Of a DNA stretch of 64,000 nt, positions 8,766-17,192 are shown in pieces (within the stretch, counting starts at the first letter, position 1; each line of letters starts with the position of its first letter). The translations under genes and the position numbers were made by a program. The DNA is from Chitinophagaceae bacterium BSSC1 (GTDB lineage: Bacteria > Bacteroidota > Bacteroidia > Chitinophagales > Chitinophagaceae). The DNA lies in assembly GCA_002256435.1 (NCBI GenBank), contig NKJC01000002.1:663996-727995 (forward strand). The letters run 5' to 3'. Below the pieces are notes generated by a model. It searched no databases, was not told the DNA's origin, and worked only from the letters and a program-made list of their open reading frames with translations.

Positions 8766-10328
8766 CTATTTTATTGCATTTTTTGACGGTTCCTTGGAAT
8801 AAATCAAGACATCTTTGATCTGAATGTTCCCAATTGGATCAGGGTTCAACCATTGAATGCTTACTTTGTGCTCCCCTTTTTCTAAGCCAAATTTGGTAAA
8901 GAGTTCATTTCTCCTAATTCTAAAATTGTAGGGTAGCTGGACCAATTCCTTTTTGCCATCAATAGTAATGGCCACTTGAAAAACATAACTTGAAGTCTGC
9001 CCCCATTCATTGCTCATATTAGAACAAAGGGTAAATCCTGTGCCTTCAAATTCAAATGCATAATTCTCTTTGAGCACATGCCCATTCCAGCCCAACCACC
9101 TACGTTCAATTGGGTATATGCCCGGGAAAGAAACTTCATAAACAACTGGTTGGGGTTCTTGATATCTGATATTTACTTTGTCTTCAAATACGGATCCGCC
9201 ATGTGCACGGATCATTTGAGAAGCGTGCTGAAAGCCCAACTCGTACATTTTGTTCAAGGAGATATTGGTGTACACAAAATTCTGGTCTTCAATTGCGCTC
9301 AAGTTTTTACGCCAGTAGGCAGGAATGCCACTATATCCCAACATGGTTCCTAAAATCCCCGCTGCAGAAGACGGATTGCAATCTGCATCTTGACCAGATC
9401 TTGTAGCAATTTCAACGGTTTTTGCAAAATCGCCTCGGCCATATAATAGGCCCATGATTACATAGGCGGAATTCACCCTTGCACTAATATCAAAGGGCAT
9501 AAATACCCCGTCTGGACAAGCAATGTCTTCGGTCCATTTTCTTTGTACTTCAAACCAGGTTCTTTTCCAGTCATTGGGGTATTGGTGGTACCAACCAATC
9601 ACATCTTTCATACACTGGTAATACAAGCTTTTCTGCGGAATGGATTTAAGCGCTTCAGTAACAATGAACGCTATGTTGTTACTCACAAAAGCCAAACTAT
9701 ACATATTGGCTATATAAACTCCGCCATAATAGCCTTCTCCATAATTCATGATATGCCCAACCTTATCGCAAAGCGCTGAAGCGGATCTTGCCATACCGGG
9801 ATGCATGAGACCTGCAAAATCAGCTTCAATCTGAAAGTCAATATCATCTGCGTGTGGATTGTTGGACCAGTGGCCCGATGCCGGCGCTTTCATGCCATTG
9901 AGTAAATTATACCTGCCTGTTTGATTGGCGTGCCAAAGTGGATAAGGAGCGCGTGCAAATGCGTTTGCAAAGGAATCTACAGGTGCGTCTACCCCATACT
10001 TTTCAATCACGTCCACAAAACTCAAGTCCATATAGATATCGTCAAACAAACCAGGTTCATGGTCAAAATAGCGCTTGATGGCTCCATCAGGCCATGGTAT
10101 GGTTTGATAGTCATTCATCATGGTTCCCAAAAATTTAAACTCATAAGGACCGCCATATGTGACGCCAATGGTTTGTCCCGCCCATCCTCCTTTGATCTTG
10201 TCTTTGAGTTGCTCCTTGCTCAATTGAACCAATTGTTGGTCTTTGGGAGGTATAGCAGATTTGGATTGTGCTTGAATGGTTCCAAGAAATAGGGAACAGA
10301 CAATTAGCAAATAGATTTTGGTAGACAT
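8766..10328 (-). CDS. Secreted ADP-ribosylglycohydrolase-family protein
   Basis: The 520-residue product has a signal peptide (MSTKIYLLIVCSLFLGTIQA). The catalytic-like domain runs from about 40 to 365 and shows GGWAGQTIGVTYGGP, the acidic cluster DDIYMD at 96-101, and the family-typical C-terminal metal motif SGQDADCNPSSAAG. About 150 beta-rich residues follow, possibly a ligand-binding domain. The fold normally hydrolyses ADP-ribose linkages with two Mg ions. An exported version with an accessory beta domain is more likely to act on an extracytoplasmic glycoside, but this is inference. It is separated from the upstream M56 gene by the hairpin at 10403-10422 and probably has its own promoter. 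Confidence 0.82.
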   Translation of the reverse strand: MSTKIYLLIVCSLFLGTIQAQSKSAIPPKDQQLVQLSKEQLKDKIKGGWAGQTIGVTYGGPYEFKFLGTMMNDYQTIPWPDGAIKRYFDHEPGLFDDIYMDLSFVDVIEKYGVDAPVDSFANAFARAPYPLWHANQTGRYNLLNGMKAPASGHWSNNPHADDIDFQIEADFAGLMHPGMARSASALCDKVGHIMNYGEGYYGGVYIANMYSLAFVSNNIAFIVTEALKSIPQKSLYYQCMKDVIGWYHQYPNDWKRTWFEVQRKWTEDIACPDGVFMPFDISARVNSAYVIMGLLYGRGDFAKTVEIATRSGQDADCNPSSAAGILGTMLGYSGIPAYWRKNLSAIEDQNFVYTNISLNKMYELGFQHASQMIRAHGGSVFEDKVNIRYQEPQPVVYEVSFPGIYPIERRWLGWNGHVLKENYAFEFEGTGFTLCSNMSNEWGQTSSYVFQVAITIDGKKELVQLPYNFRIRRNELFTKFGLEKGEHKVSIQWLNPDPIGNIQIKDVLIYSKEPSKNAIK

Positions 10329-10402
10329 GGCAAACTAGGTTGATATGCAATCTGAATACTACTCAATTTAAGCAATTTCCAAAAGCTTTAGCCACAAAAA
10401 AA

Positions 10403-10422
10403 GGCACTGGAAAACCAGTGCC
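10403..10422 (-). terminator. Intrinsic terminator after the M56-amidase gene
   Basis: GGCACTGG-AAAA-CCAGTGCC forms a perfect 8-bp stem with a 4-base loop. On the minus strand it is followed by a run of eight T (complement of 10395-10402). It lies about 30 bases past the stop of the 10453-12957 gene. Confidence 0.88.
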
Positions 10423-10452
10423 TGTATTGGACTTTAAAACTAAACTCTATGA

Positions 10453-12957
10453 TTATTTTGTAGGTTCAGGTACTGAGAATGTGATGGATTGATTGACTTC
10501 AGAAGCCACTATCTTTCCATTTTGAACAGCCGGTTTCCATTTTGGACCTTTTTTTATCAATTTTTCTGCTTCCTCCTTTACTCCATAGCCTGGATTATTT
10601 ACAGCATTCACTTGACTAACATTTCCTTCGCTATCTACCAAGAAATTAACAACTGCTTTGTACGTTCCTGGTGGGGCGTTTTGTTTGATTAAAAATTCAT
10701 TGGACAAATTTCTTCCCAAATATTTATTCCATGCAGACATACCTCCTGGAAACATGGCAGGCGTTTCCGTCACTTGAAATACAACACCTGATCCACCAAG
10801 ATTTCCTGACCCATCTTTTTTTGTTTGATATCCTACCACTTCCACAACATCCAATGATTTGTTTGATCCTTGTTTTGTTTTAATATCAATTACACCGTAC
10901 TGGCCATCACTACCAAATTTAGCAAGTGCTTTCTCTCCTTTCCAAACATTCACAGATGCAATCAATTGAGGATCCATTTTAGAAAGGCTCAAAGAATCTG
11001 ATTTTACCCCATCAACAAAATACACTACTTTGGAATCAATTTTTCCGTTCATTGTTTGATCAGCTTTAATACTCATTTTCTTTCCATCAACACCCGTTAC
11101 GGTAATTTCTGTTGGCTTTGTTTTAATTATAATCACTCCATTCTTACCAGCATCACCATAAAGGGCTTTTGCAGACTCTCCTTTCAAAACATCTACTGTA
11201 GCAATACTGTTTGGGTTAATTTTTTTTCCTTCTTCCGCAGTTTGAATTTTGCCATCAACAATTATCAAAGGATTTTCACCAGAAGGCAATGTTGGAATAT
11301 TCAATCCTTCCATTTTTTTGGGAACTGTGGTGTCTTTGATGATATTGAAGCTTGCAGAAGTTCCAGATTGTTCCTTAGCAGCCAAATAATTGACTACACC
11401 AGTAAGCAGACTATTGGCAAACCGTTTTTGATAATTGGGATCTTGCATCATTTTCAAATCATCCGCATTTGTCATAAAACCCGCTTCTACCAAGGCTGAT
11501 GGGCATTTCACGGCTTGCAACACCCAAATACCCTGTAACCTACTTTTAATGCCTCTTAAGTCAGGATTCACAGATTTTATAGCATTACCCAAGTTATTGG
11601 CAAATGCAGCATTGGCAGCATAGTCCAAAGCCTTTTCTTTGTTGGCAATATAAATTTCTATGCCTTTGTTTGGGTTGGGTTCTTGTTTCCCTTTTTCATG
11701 CAAAACAGGGCTTGCATTATTACAATGTAAAGAAATAAAAAGGTCAGCTTTTTGCTCGTTTGCAAAATTGGCTTTTTCTACCACGCTTTGAAACAAATCA
11801 GATTCACGGGTAAGCACAATGCGAATATTTTGATTACGATTGACTTCTTTAACCGCTTTTGCCAATTCCAAAGTAATAGCAGCTTCTGTAATTTTCCCAT
11901 CAGTACTAAAGGCTCCTTTATCATCCCCACCATGCCCAGCATCAACTACAATGGTATACGTTTTTTCCAAACTAGGTAAAGCCGCCATTGACAAGTCTTC
12001 CACTACTACCTTTCCTTGCAATTTATCTGCAACTGTTTCAATTAAATTTCCAACAGATATGGGTTTGTTATTATCCATTTGTTTGGTTCTAAAAGCAAAT
12101 AGCATTACAACTACTGCTAATAGAGGTAGGACAATTAGTCTTCTCAAATAAGAGAATCTGGGATTTTTGTTATTGGTAATCATTTTGAGTCTTCTTTTAA
12201 TGGGTGAAAAGAAAAAGGGGTTGGTAAATGCATAGTATTGTTGCGGATATGCAGCCGTTAATAACATTTGAGCAAGAGAAGCGGTGTCACCGTTTTGAAC
12301 GGCTTTTTTATCGGCAATAAATTCGTGGATCATTTCCATTTCTTTTTTCAAAAGCCAGAAAAATGGATTGAACCAACCCACCACCAATACTAGTTGAATA
12401 AGGATTTTATCTACACTATGTTTCTCTTTTACGTGCGTAAGTTCGTGCTCCAACATTTGTTTGCCAGCATCTGTTTTCAGGTCAATGGACTCGTGCCAAA
12501 AAATGTATTGGAAAAATGAAAATGGCGCACCCTTTACATGGGTCAAGATTAAGAACACATCCCCCACTGATTTACAGGGGTATTGCTTTAATAATCGGTA
12601 CACCTTAAACAATCCAAACATTAGGGTACCTAAAATAAACAGCGCTACTAAAAAATAAAGCCCCATTGCAGCGCTCTCCCAACTAAATTGATATCCCGCT
12701 TGCGCAATATTGGCTTCTAGTGCAGCATTATTATCCGCTACAATATTTAAAATATTCAATGCCTGGCTTTCTGAAGCTTCTGGCTTTGTCCATTGAATTT
12801 TAATCAAAGGAATTAACCAAGCAGATCCCAAAACCGCCAACAAATAAAAACGGTTATATTGGTGAAAACGCTTGTTCCGCAATACCAACCAGTAATAGCC
12901 CATCATCAGACCACTACATACCACCACTTGTAAAAAATAAAAGGCGTAGGTTAACAT
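10453..12957 (-). CDS. BlaR1-like M56 membrane metalloprotease fused to N-acetylmuramoyl-L-alanine amidase, plug-like repeats and TonB C-terminal domain
   Basis: This 834-residue protein has an unusual domain order. Residues 1-290 form an M56/BlaR1-type integral membrane zinc protease: transmembrane segments near 5-26, 38-52, 98-120, 185-202 and 271-290, HELTH at 171-175, and the downstream glutamate in HEFIADKKAV (E212). Residues about 334-525 are an Amidase_3 domain with its metal and catalytic residues visible: DAGHGG (H342), E358, H411 in SLHCNN and E491 in VEAGF. Two plug-like segments follow (about 563-613, IIVDGK ... LYGDAGKNGVIIIKT; about 645-695, YFVDGV ... FGSDGQYGVIDIKT), then a TonB C-terminal domain (about 740-830). 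By analogy with BlaR1 it should sense envelope damage and act on BlaI, whose gene ends four bases upstream. The amidase in place of a penicillin sensor suggests contact with peptidoglycan. Confidence 0.88.
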   Translation of the reverse strand: MLTYAFYFLQVVVCSGLMMGYYWLVLRNKRFHQYNRFYLLAVLGSAWLIPLIKIQWTKPEASESQALNILNIVADNNAALEANIAQAGYQFSWESAAMGLYFLVALFILGTLMFGLFKVYRLLKQYPCKSVGDVFLILTHVKGAPFSFFQYIFWHESIDLKTDAGKQMLEHELTHVKEKHSVDKILIQLVLVVGWFNPFFWLLKKEMEMIHEFIADKKAVQNGDTASLAQMLLTAAYPQQYYAFTNPFFFSPIKRRLKMITNNKNPRFSYLRRLIVLPLLAVVVMLFAFRTKQMDNNKPISVGNLIETVADKLQGKVVVEDLSMAALPSLEKTYTIVVDAGHGGDDKGAFSTDGKITEAAITLELAKAVKEVNRNQNIRIVLTRESDLFQSVVEKANFANEQKADLFISLHCNNASPVLHEKGKQEPNPNKGIEIYIANKEKALDYAANAAFANNLGNAIKSVNPDLRGIKSRLQGIWVLQAVKCPSALVEAGFMTNADDLKMMQDPNYQKRFANSLLTGVVNYLAAKEQSGTSASFNIIKDTTVPKKMEGLNIPTLPSGENPLIIVDGKIQTAEEGKKINPNSIATVDVLKGESAKALYGDAGKNGVIIIKTKPTEITVTGVDGKKMSIKADQTMNGKIDSKVVYFVDGVKSDSLSLSKMDPQLIASVNVWKGEKALAKFGSDGQYGVIDIKTKQGSNKSLDVVEVVGYQTKKDGSGNLGGSGVVFQVTETPAMFPGGMSAWNKYLGRNLSNEFLIKQNAPPGTYKAVVNFLVDSEGNVSQVNAVNNPGYGVKEEAEKLIKKGPKWKPAVQNGKIVASEVNQSITFSVPEPTK

Positions 12958-12961
12958 GGCA

Positions 12962-13324
12962 TTATTTTTTTTGTTGTTTAATAGTGTTTAAGAGCAACTC
13001 TAATTCTTTTACGCTAATGTCTTTTTGCTGTACCATAAAACTTACCGCTTCACTAAAAGAACCCTCAAAATAGCCTTCTACCAAACTGCGGATACTGCTT
13101 GAAGAATACTCCCCTTTTGACACCAATGGAAAATACTGGTGCACCCTACCAATTGGTTTTACGCCTACAAAACCTTTGTCCACCAAAATTTTGACAATGG
13201 TAGCTACGGTATTGGAATGGGGTTTGGGTTCTGGTTGCGCTTCTAGAATATCTTTCAAAAAAGCTTCTTCCAGTTTCCAGATGCTTTGCATGATCTGTTC
13301 TTCTGCCTTGGTAAGTGGTTTCAT
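12962..13324 (-). CDS. blaI: BlaI/MecI-family transcriptional repressor
   Basis: The ATG at 13324 gives 120 residues (MKPLTKAEEQIMQSIWKLEE); an upstream in-frame TTG at 13330 is less likely. Residues 1-75 match the winged helix of BlaI/MecI (AEEQIMQSIW, then HSNTVATIVKILVDKGFVG and the wing GRVHQYFPLVS). The C-terminal helices (about 80-118) should mediate dimerisation. BlaI proteins repress their own operon and are cleaved or released when the BlaR1 partner is activated. Here the partner is the M56-amidase fusion four bases downstream. Three 16-bp palindromes immediately upstream (13329-13393) fit autorepression. Confidence 0.92.
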   Translation of the reverse strand: MKPLTKAEEQIMQSIWKLEEAFLKDILEAQPEPKPHSNTVATIVKILVDKGFVGVKPIGRVHQYFPLVSKGEYSSSSIRSLVEGYFEGSFSEAVSFMVQQKDISVKELELLLNTIKQQKK

Positions 13325-13328
13325 CTTC

Positions 13329-13393
13329 AACTAAGTTTATAGTTGAATGAAGATAATAACTAATTTTTTAGTTTACCAACTATTTTTTTAGTT
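13329..13393. promoter_or_regulatory. Three 16-bp AACTA-N6-TAGTT palindromes: probable BlaI operators
   Basis: Inverted repeats with the same arms and spacing lie at 13329-13344 (AACTA AGTTTA TAGTT), 13358-13373 (AACTA ATTTTT TAGTT) and 13378-13393 (AACTA TTTTTT TAGTT). The start-to-start spacings are 29 and 20 bases. The first begins five bases upstream of the blaI start codon. Their number, identical geometry and position fit a BlaI dimer operator set that could also influence the divergent lpxB promoter at 13429. Confidence 0.75.
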
Positions 13394-13428
13394 ATTTAGA
13401 AAATAATTTAAAAAAAAGCCTGTTGCTT

Positions 13429-13436
13429 TACCTTTG
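13429..13436 (+). promoter_or_regulatory. -7 box of lpxB promoter
   Basis: TACCTTTG matches the Bacteroidota -7 consensus TAnnTTTG exactly and ends five bases before the lpxB ATG at 13442, implying a very short or absent 5' leader. No clear -33 TTTG is visible at the usual distance. Confidence 0.6.
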
Positions 13437-13441
13437 AACAC

Positions 13442-14590
13442 ATGCGTTACTATATTATAGCAGGCGAAGCCAGTGGCGATTTACACGGCAGCAATTTGAT
13501 CAAGCAACTCAAAGTGCTGGACCAGGAGGCGGTGATCCGTTCTTGGGGAGGTAACCTGATGGAGGAAGCAGGGGCAGAATTAATCAAACACTATCGCGAT
13601 CTTGCTTTTATGGGTTTTGCAGAAGTAGTCAAGAACCTACCTACAATTTTTAAAAATATTCGGTTTTGTAAGGCTGATATTTTGGCTTTTCAACCAGACT
13701 GCCTAATTCTGATAGACTATCCTGGATTCAACTTACGCATTGCCGAATGGGCAAAACAAGAAGGCCTCAAAGTCATTTATTATATTTCTCCACAGGTATG
13801 GGCTTGGAAGGCTGGCAGGGTGAGAAAAATGAAAGAATGCATTGATAAAATGTTGGTCATTCTTCCTTTTGAAAAAGATTACTATAAGGTACAATGGAAT
13901 TGGGAGGTTGACTATGTAGGCCATCCATTGTTGGAAGTAATAGAAGCCAAAAAGCAGGAATTGGGTTATGGGCCGGATACGGTTTTTCCAATAGCCGGTT
14001 CTAAAAAAATAGCCCTATTACCTGGAAGTAGAAAGCAAGAGATTGCCAAGAAATTACCCATCATGTTGGAGTTGGCCAAGTTATTTCCCAACCAAGAATT
14101 TGTGGTGGCAGAAGCCCCTGGGCAGGATGCTGAATTTTATGAACCATTCTTGAAACCCTATCAGAACGTGGGTTCTGTTAAAAACGATACCTACAAATTA
14201 TTACTGGAATCTAAAGCAGCACTGGTGACTAGTGGAACTGCTACCTTAGAAACCGCACTTTTAGGTATTCCAGAAATTGTTTGTTATAAAGGAAGCAATA
14301 TCAGTTATCAAATTGCCAAGAGATTGGTGAAGATCAAATACATTTCCTTGGTGAATTTGATTATGGATAAACTAGTTGTAAAGGAATTGATTCAAGACGA
14401 ACTAAACACTAGTAATCTTGAAAAGGAATTGAATGAACTCTTACACAATACTACAAAGCAAGAACAAATTCGTACAGACTATCAAGCACTACAAGCAATA
14501 TTATCTAAGGGAGGGCACGCCTCTGCACAAGCAGCCAAACTGATTTACCAATTCTTATTGGATCAACAAAGTCCCAGCACTAACTTTTAA
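13442..14590 (+). CDS. lpxB: Lipid-A-disaccharide synthase LpxB
   Basis: LpxB joins UDP-2,3-diacylglucosamine and 2,3-diacylglucosamine 1-phosphate (lipid X) into the lipid A disaccharide at the inner face of the cytoplasmic membrane. The 382-residue protein has the GT19 hallmarks: IIAGEASGDLHGSNLI at the N-terminus, IDYPGFNLRIA near 95, YYISPQVWAWKAGRVRKM near 115, LPGSRKQEI near 198 and TSGTATLETALLGIPEIV near 262. Its last 11 bases overlap the convergent gene at 14580. Elsewhere in the phylum lpxB commonly sits next to surE; here 11.9 kb of minus-strand genes separates them. Confidence 0.96.
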   Translation: MRYYIIAGEASGDLHGSNLIKQLKVLDQEAVIRSWGGNLMEEAGAELIKHYRDLAFMGFAEVVKNLPTIFKNIRFCKADILAFQPDCLILIDYPGFNLRIAEWAKQEGLKVIYYISPQVWAWKAGRVRKMKECIDKMLVILPFEKDYYKVQWNWEVDYVGHPLLEVIEAKKQELGYGPDTVFPIAGSKKIALLPGSRKQEIAKKLPIMLELAKLFPNQEFVVAEAPGQDAEFYEPFLKPYQNVGSVKNDTYKLLLESKAALVTSGTATLETALLGIPEIVCYKGSNISYQIAKRLVKIKYISLVNLIMDKLVVKELIQDELNTSNLEKELNELLHNTTKQEQIRTDYQALQAILSKGGHASAQAAKLIYQFLLDQQSPSTNF

Positions 14591-14759
14591 ACAAAGGCAA
14601 TAAGAACACCTTAAACAGGATAATTAAAATAGCCACCAAGAACATCATGAGTGAAATGCGGTTCATGCCATGCATGTATTTCATCCACTGAGTTGGCTTT
14701 TCATTAGGGTCTTTTTTCTTGATAAAAAGATACTCGGCAAATTGATTCCAGATACCCAT
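14580..14759 (-). CDS. Small membrane protein, DUF6728-like
   Basis: The ATG at 14759 gives 59 residues: MGIWNQFAEYLFIKKKDPNE, a basic loop (KPTQWMKYMHGMNRIS) and one C-terminal transmembrane helix (about 38-56). The frame continues upstream to 14879, but that extension looks non-native. The pattern IWxQxxEYLxxKKKDP ... MHGMNRIS resembles the short Bacteroidota family I recall as DUF6728; its function is not known. It converges on lpxB with an 11-base overlap of coding ends. Confidence 0.65.
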   Translation of the reverse strand: MGIWNQFAEYLFIKKKDPNEKPTQWMKYMHGMNRISLMMFLVAILIILFKVFLLPLFKS

Positions 14760-14912
14760 AAATAAGATTTTTACAAAATTAGGACTATTACCTGCTAAGT
14801 CAAATGTCAACATTAAAAATGTCAAAATAAAGGATAGAAATTTAACCCTTACAGGAAACATTACCAGAACTAGAACCAATTATCCTATCTTTTGTTTAGA
14901 AAAATAAAAACG

Positions 14913-16961
14913 ATGCTTGTCAGAACTATCCTGCTATTGGTACTTGCCTGTTTTCAATTGGGAGTATCCGCACAATTTCAACCCGAAAAAATTGATATCG
15001 TCAGAGACAAATGGGGTGTACCGCATATTTTTGGCAAAACGGACCCAGAAGTGGCATATGGTTTGGCTTGGGCGCACGCAGAGGATGATTTTGAAACCAT
15101 TCAACAATCGCTATTAGCGGGTAAAGCTATGCTGGCGAGATATAAGGGCAAGGAAGGCGCACAGATTGACTATATTATTCATTTACTCAGGATTCCTGAA
15201 TTGGTAGAAGAGAAATATGAATCAGACCTTAGTCCAGATTTTAAAAGACTTTTGGAAGGCTATTGCGCAGGACTAAATGCCTATGCAGCCAAGCACCCCA
15301 AAGAAGTCTTGCTCAAAAAAGCGTTTCCAGTTACACCCAAAGACATGATCCAATATTCGGTTTTGCAATTATGTGTATTGTCAGGAGCTGACAATGCCCT
15401 TAAAACCATATTTAACGGAAGCGTTCCTTTATTAGAAAATTATAAAACAGCAGGAAGTAATGCCATTGCCGTCAATAGCAGGAAGTCTATAGATGGGCAA
15501 GTATACCTAGACATCAATGCACACCAGCCTTTGGAAGGACCTGTGGCTTTTTATGAAGCCCATTTGTGTAGTGAAGAAGGATGGAATATACTCGGAGCCA
15601 ATTTTCCTGGAGCTCCTAGCATCTTACACGGTGTAAATGAAAACTTAGGCTGGGCTCATACGGTGAATGCGCCTGACAAACTAGACGTGTATCAATTAGA
15701 AATCAACCCTGCCAATAAATTAGAATACAAATTGGATGGCAAATGGGAAACACTGGAATCCAAAAATGCGGCACTAAAAGTAAAGATTGCGGGGCTAGTA
15801 GTTGGGGTAAATAAAAAAGCATATTGGAGCAAATATGGTCCTACTATCATTACTGAAAGAGGAACCTTTTCTATTCGCATGCCCGCCCAGATGGATATTC
15901 GTGGGCTAGAGCAATGGTACCGATTTAACAAGGCCAGAAATTTTACAGAGTTCAAAGCTGCGTTAAACATGTTAGCCATTCCAGGTTATAATATTGTCTA
16001 TGCAGATAGATTTGATACTATCTATTATTTGAGCAATGGACGCATACCTATTCGTGATCCCAAATTCCAATGGAAGACTACCTTACCAGGTAATACTTCT
16101 GCAACAATGTGGACCAAACTGCATCCATTGGAAGACCTTCCACAAGTATTGCAACCCCAATCAGGTTTTGTGTACAATACCAACCACTCCCCTTTTCATG
16201 CAACAGAAGGTCCAGACAATGCAATTATCAAAGACCCAACCATGGGTTATGAAACCCTAGAAAACAATCGCAGCATGCGTTTTGCAGAACTCATGGCACA
16301 GCACAAGACCATTGATTTTGACAGTTTCAAGAAAATCAAATTTGATAGACAGTATCCAAGCAAATTCTATTTCCCTATTAATATTGATAACCTATTTGCA
16401 TTAAATGCTACTGACTATCCTGATTTTGCAGACCTGATTGGTCAGTTAAATACCTGGGATAAAAAAGCAGAAGCCAATAGTGTTGGTGCTGGAACATTCT
16501 TGCTTTTATATGATACCATTTCAAAGCATCGCAATCACTATATGAAAGCCAGTATTTTAAGTAAAGACTTGGCTGTGGAAGCTTTTAGGGCGGTTAAAAC
16601 CAATATGCTCAAAGACTTTGGCAGAACCAATTTGGCCTTGGGCGATCTTCAAAAAATGGTGCGTGGGACTAAGGAAATTCCAGCTCCTGGCTTACCCGAT
16701 GTTTTGGCTCCTATGTATTCCATTCCTTATAAAAATGGCATGCTCAAAGGCAATCAGGGAGACGCCTATATTGAATTAGTTAGATTCACCAAAGATGGAC
16801 CCATCATTGAATCTATCAATACCTATGGAGCATCGGCCAGAAAAAATTCACCACATTATACAGACCAAATGGACATGTATGTGAAGCAACAAACCAAGCC
16901 AATGACGCTTAATAAAAAAGAAGTTTACGCCAATGCTGAGAAAATTTATCATCCGGAGTAG
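14913..16961 (+). CDS. Penicillin acylase-family (Ntn-hydrolase) periplasmic amidohydrolase
   Basis: The start at ATG 14913 gives 682 residues with a signal peptide ending near VSAQ (1-21). The alpha-chain opens with IDIVRDKWGVPHIFGKTDPE and AYGLAWAHAEDDF, both typical of the penicillin/acyl-homoserine-lactone acylase family. The autoprocessing site is GSNAIAV, with S182 as the expected beta-chain N-terminal nucleophile. The HTVN segment about 65 residues later fits the oxyanion region. Family members hydrolyse amides such as penicillins or acyl-homoserine lactones; the substrate cannot be read from sequence. A TATCTTTTG sequence at 14886-14894 resembles a -7 box. Confidence 0.9.
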   Translation: MLVRTILLLVLACFQLGVSAQFQPEKIDIVRDKWGVPHIFGKTDPEVAYGLAWAHAEDDFETIQQSLLAGKAMLARYKGKEGAQIDYIIHLLRIPELVEEKYESDLSPDFKRLLEGYCAGLNAYAAKHPKEVLLKKAFPVTPKDMIQYSVLQLCVLSGADNALKTIFNGSVPLLENYKTAGSNAIAVNSRKSIDGQVYLDINAHQPLEGPVAFYEAHLCSEEGWNILGANFPGAPSILHGVNENLGWAHTVNAPDKLDVYQLEINPANKLEYKLDGKWETLESKNAALKVKIAGLVVGVNKKAYWSKYGPTIITERGTFSIRMPAQMDIRGLEQWYRFNKARNFTEFKAALNMLAIPGYNIVYADRFDTIYYLSNGRIPIRDPKFQWKTTLPGNTSATMWTKLHPLEDLPQVLQPQSGFVYNTNHSPFHATEGPDNAIIKDPTMGYETLENNRSMRFAELMAQHKTIDFDSFKKIKFDRQYPSKFYFPINIDNLFALNATDYPDFADLIGQLNTWDKKAEANSVGAGTFLLLYDTISKHRNHYMKASILSKDLAVEAFRAVKTNMLKDFGRTNLALGDLQKMVRGTKEIPAPGLPDVLAPMYSIPYKNGMLKGNQGDAYIELVRFTKDGPIIESINTYGASARKNSPHYTDQMDMYVKQQTKPMTLNKKEVYANAEKIYHPE

Positions 16962-16998
16962 GAAAGTGAAGAATGAAGAGAAAGAAAGTGAAAAGTGA

Positions 16999-17162
16999 AG
17001 AGTGAAGAGTGAAGAATGCAGAAACATTTGTCTCGCGACTATATTTTTTAAATCCCCTCGGTTATCGTGGGGATTTCTTTTTTTTAGGTGTTATAAAAAC
17101 CTAGGCGCAGCCTAGGTCAACTCGTTTACTTAGATCACAGTCCATTCTTCACTCTTCACTCT
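16999..17162. repeat. Intergenic inverted repeat with purine-rich short tandem units
   Basis: A 20-bp sequence at 16999-17018 (AGAGTGAAGAGTGAAGAATG) reappears as its exact reverse complement at 17143-17162. The left side is preceded by more GTGAAGA-type units from about 16966. Between the arms lie the hairpin at 17050-17076 and a second one, ACCTAGG-CGCAG-CCTAGGT (17099-17117). The nested arrangement resembles a REP-type intergenic element between convergent genes. It encodes no protein I can see. Confidence 0.7.
17050..17076. terminator. Intrinsic terminator after the acylase gene
   Basis: AAATCCCC and GGGGATTT (17050-17057 and 17069-17076) pair around an 11-base loop and are followed on the plus strand by C and then a run of T. 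It lies 89 bases past the acylase stop and could also serve the convergent metX side. Confidence 0.75.
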
Positions 17163-17192
17163 TATCTCTTCACTAAAACAACCTCAGAGAGG

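Noticed and set aside
9921-10292. A 123-codon plus-strand open frame inside the ADP-ribosylglycohydrolase-family gene
   Set aside because: It is antisense to a clear family match and has Cys/His-rich, non-protein-like composition with no motif.
11056-11499. A 147-codon plus-strand open frame opposite the amidase domain
   Set aside because: It is antisense to the intact Amidase_3 motifs, has low-complexity aromatic composition and lacks a promoter.
16962-17192. Repeat-rich gap considered as an insertion-sequence remnant
   Set aside because: No transposase fragment or target-site duplication is visible; a terminator and REP-like element explain it better.
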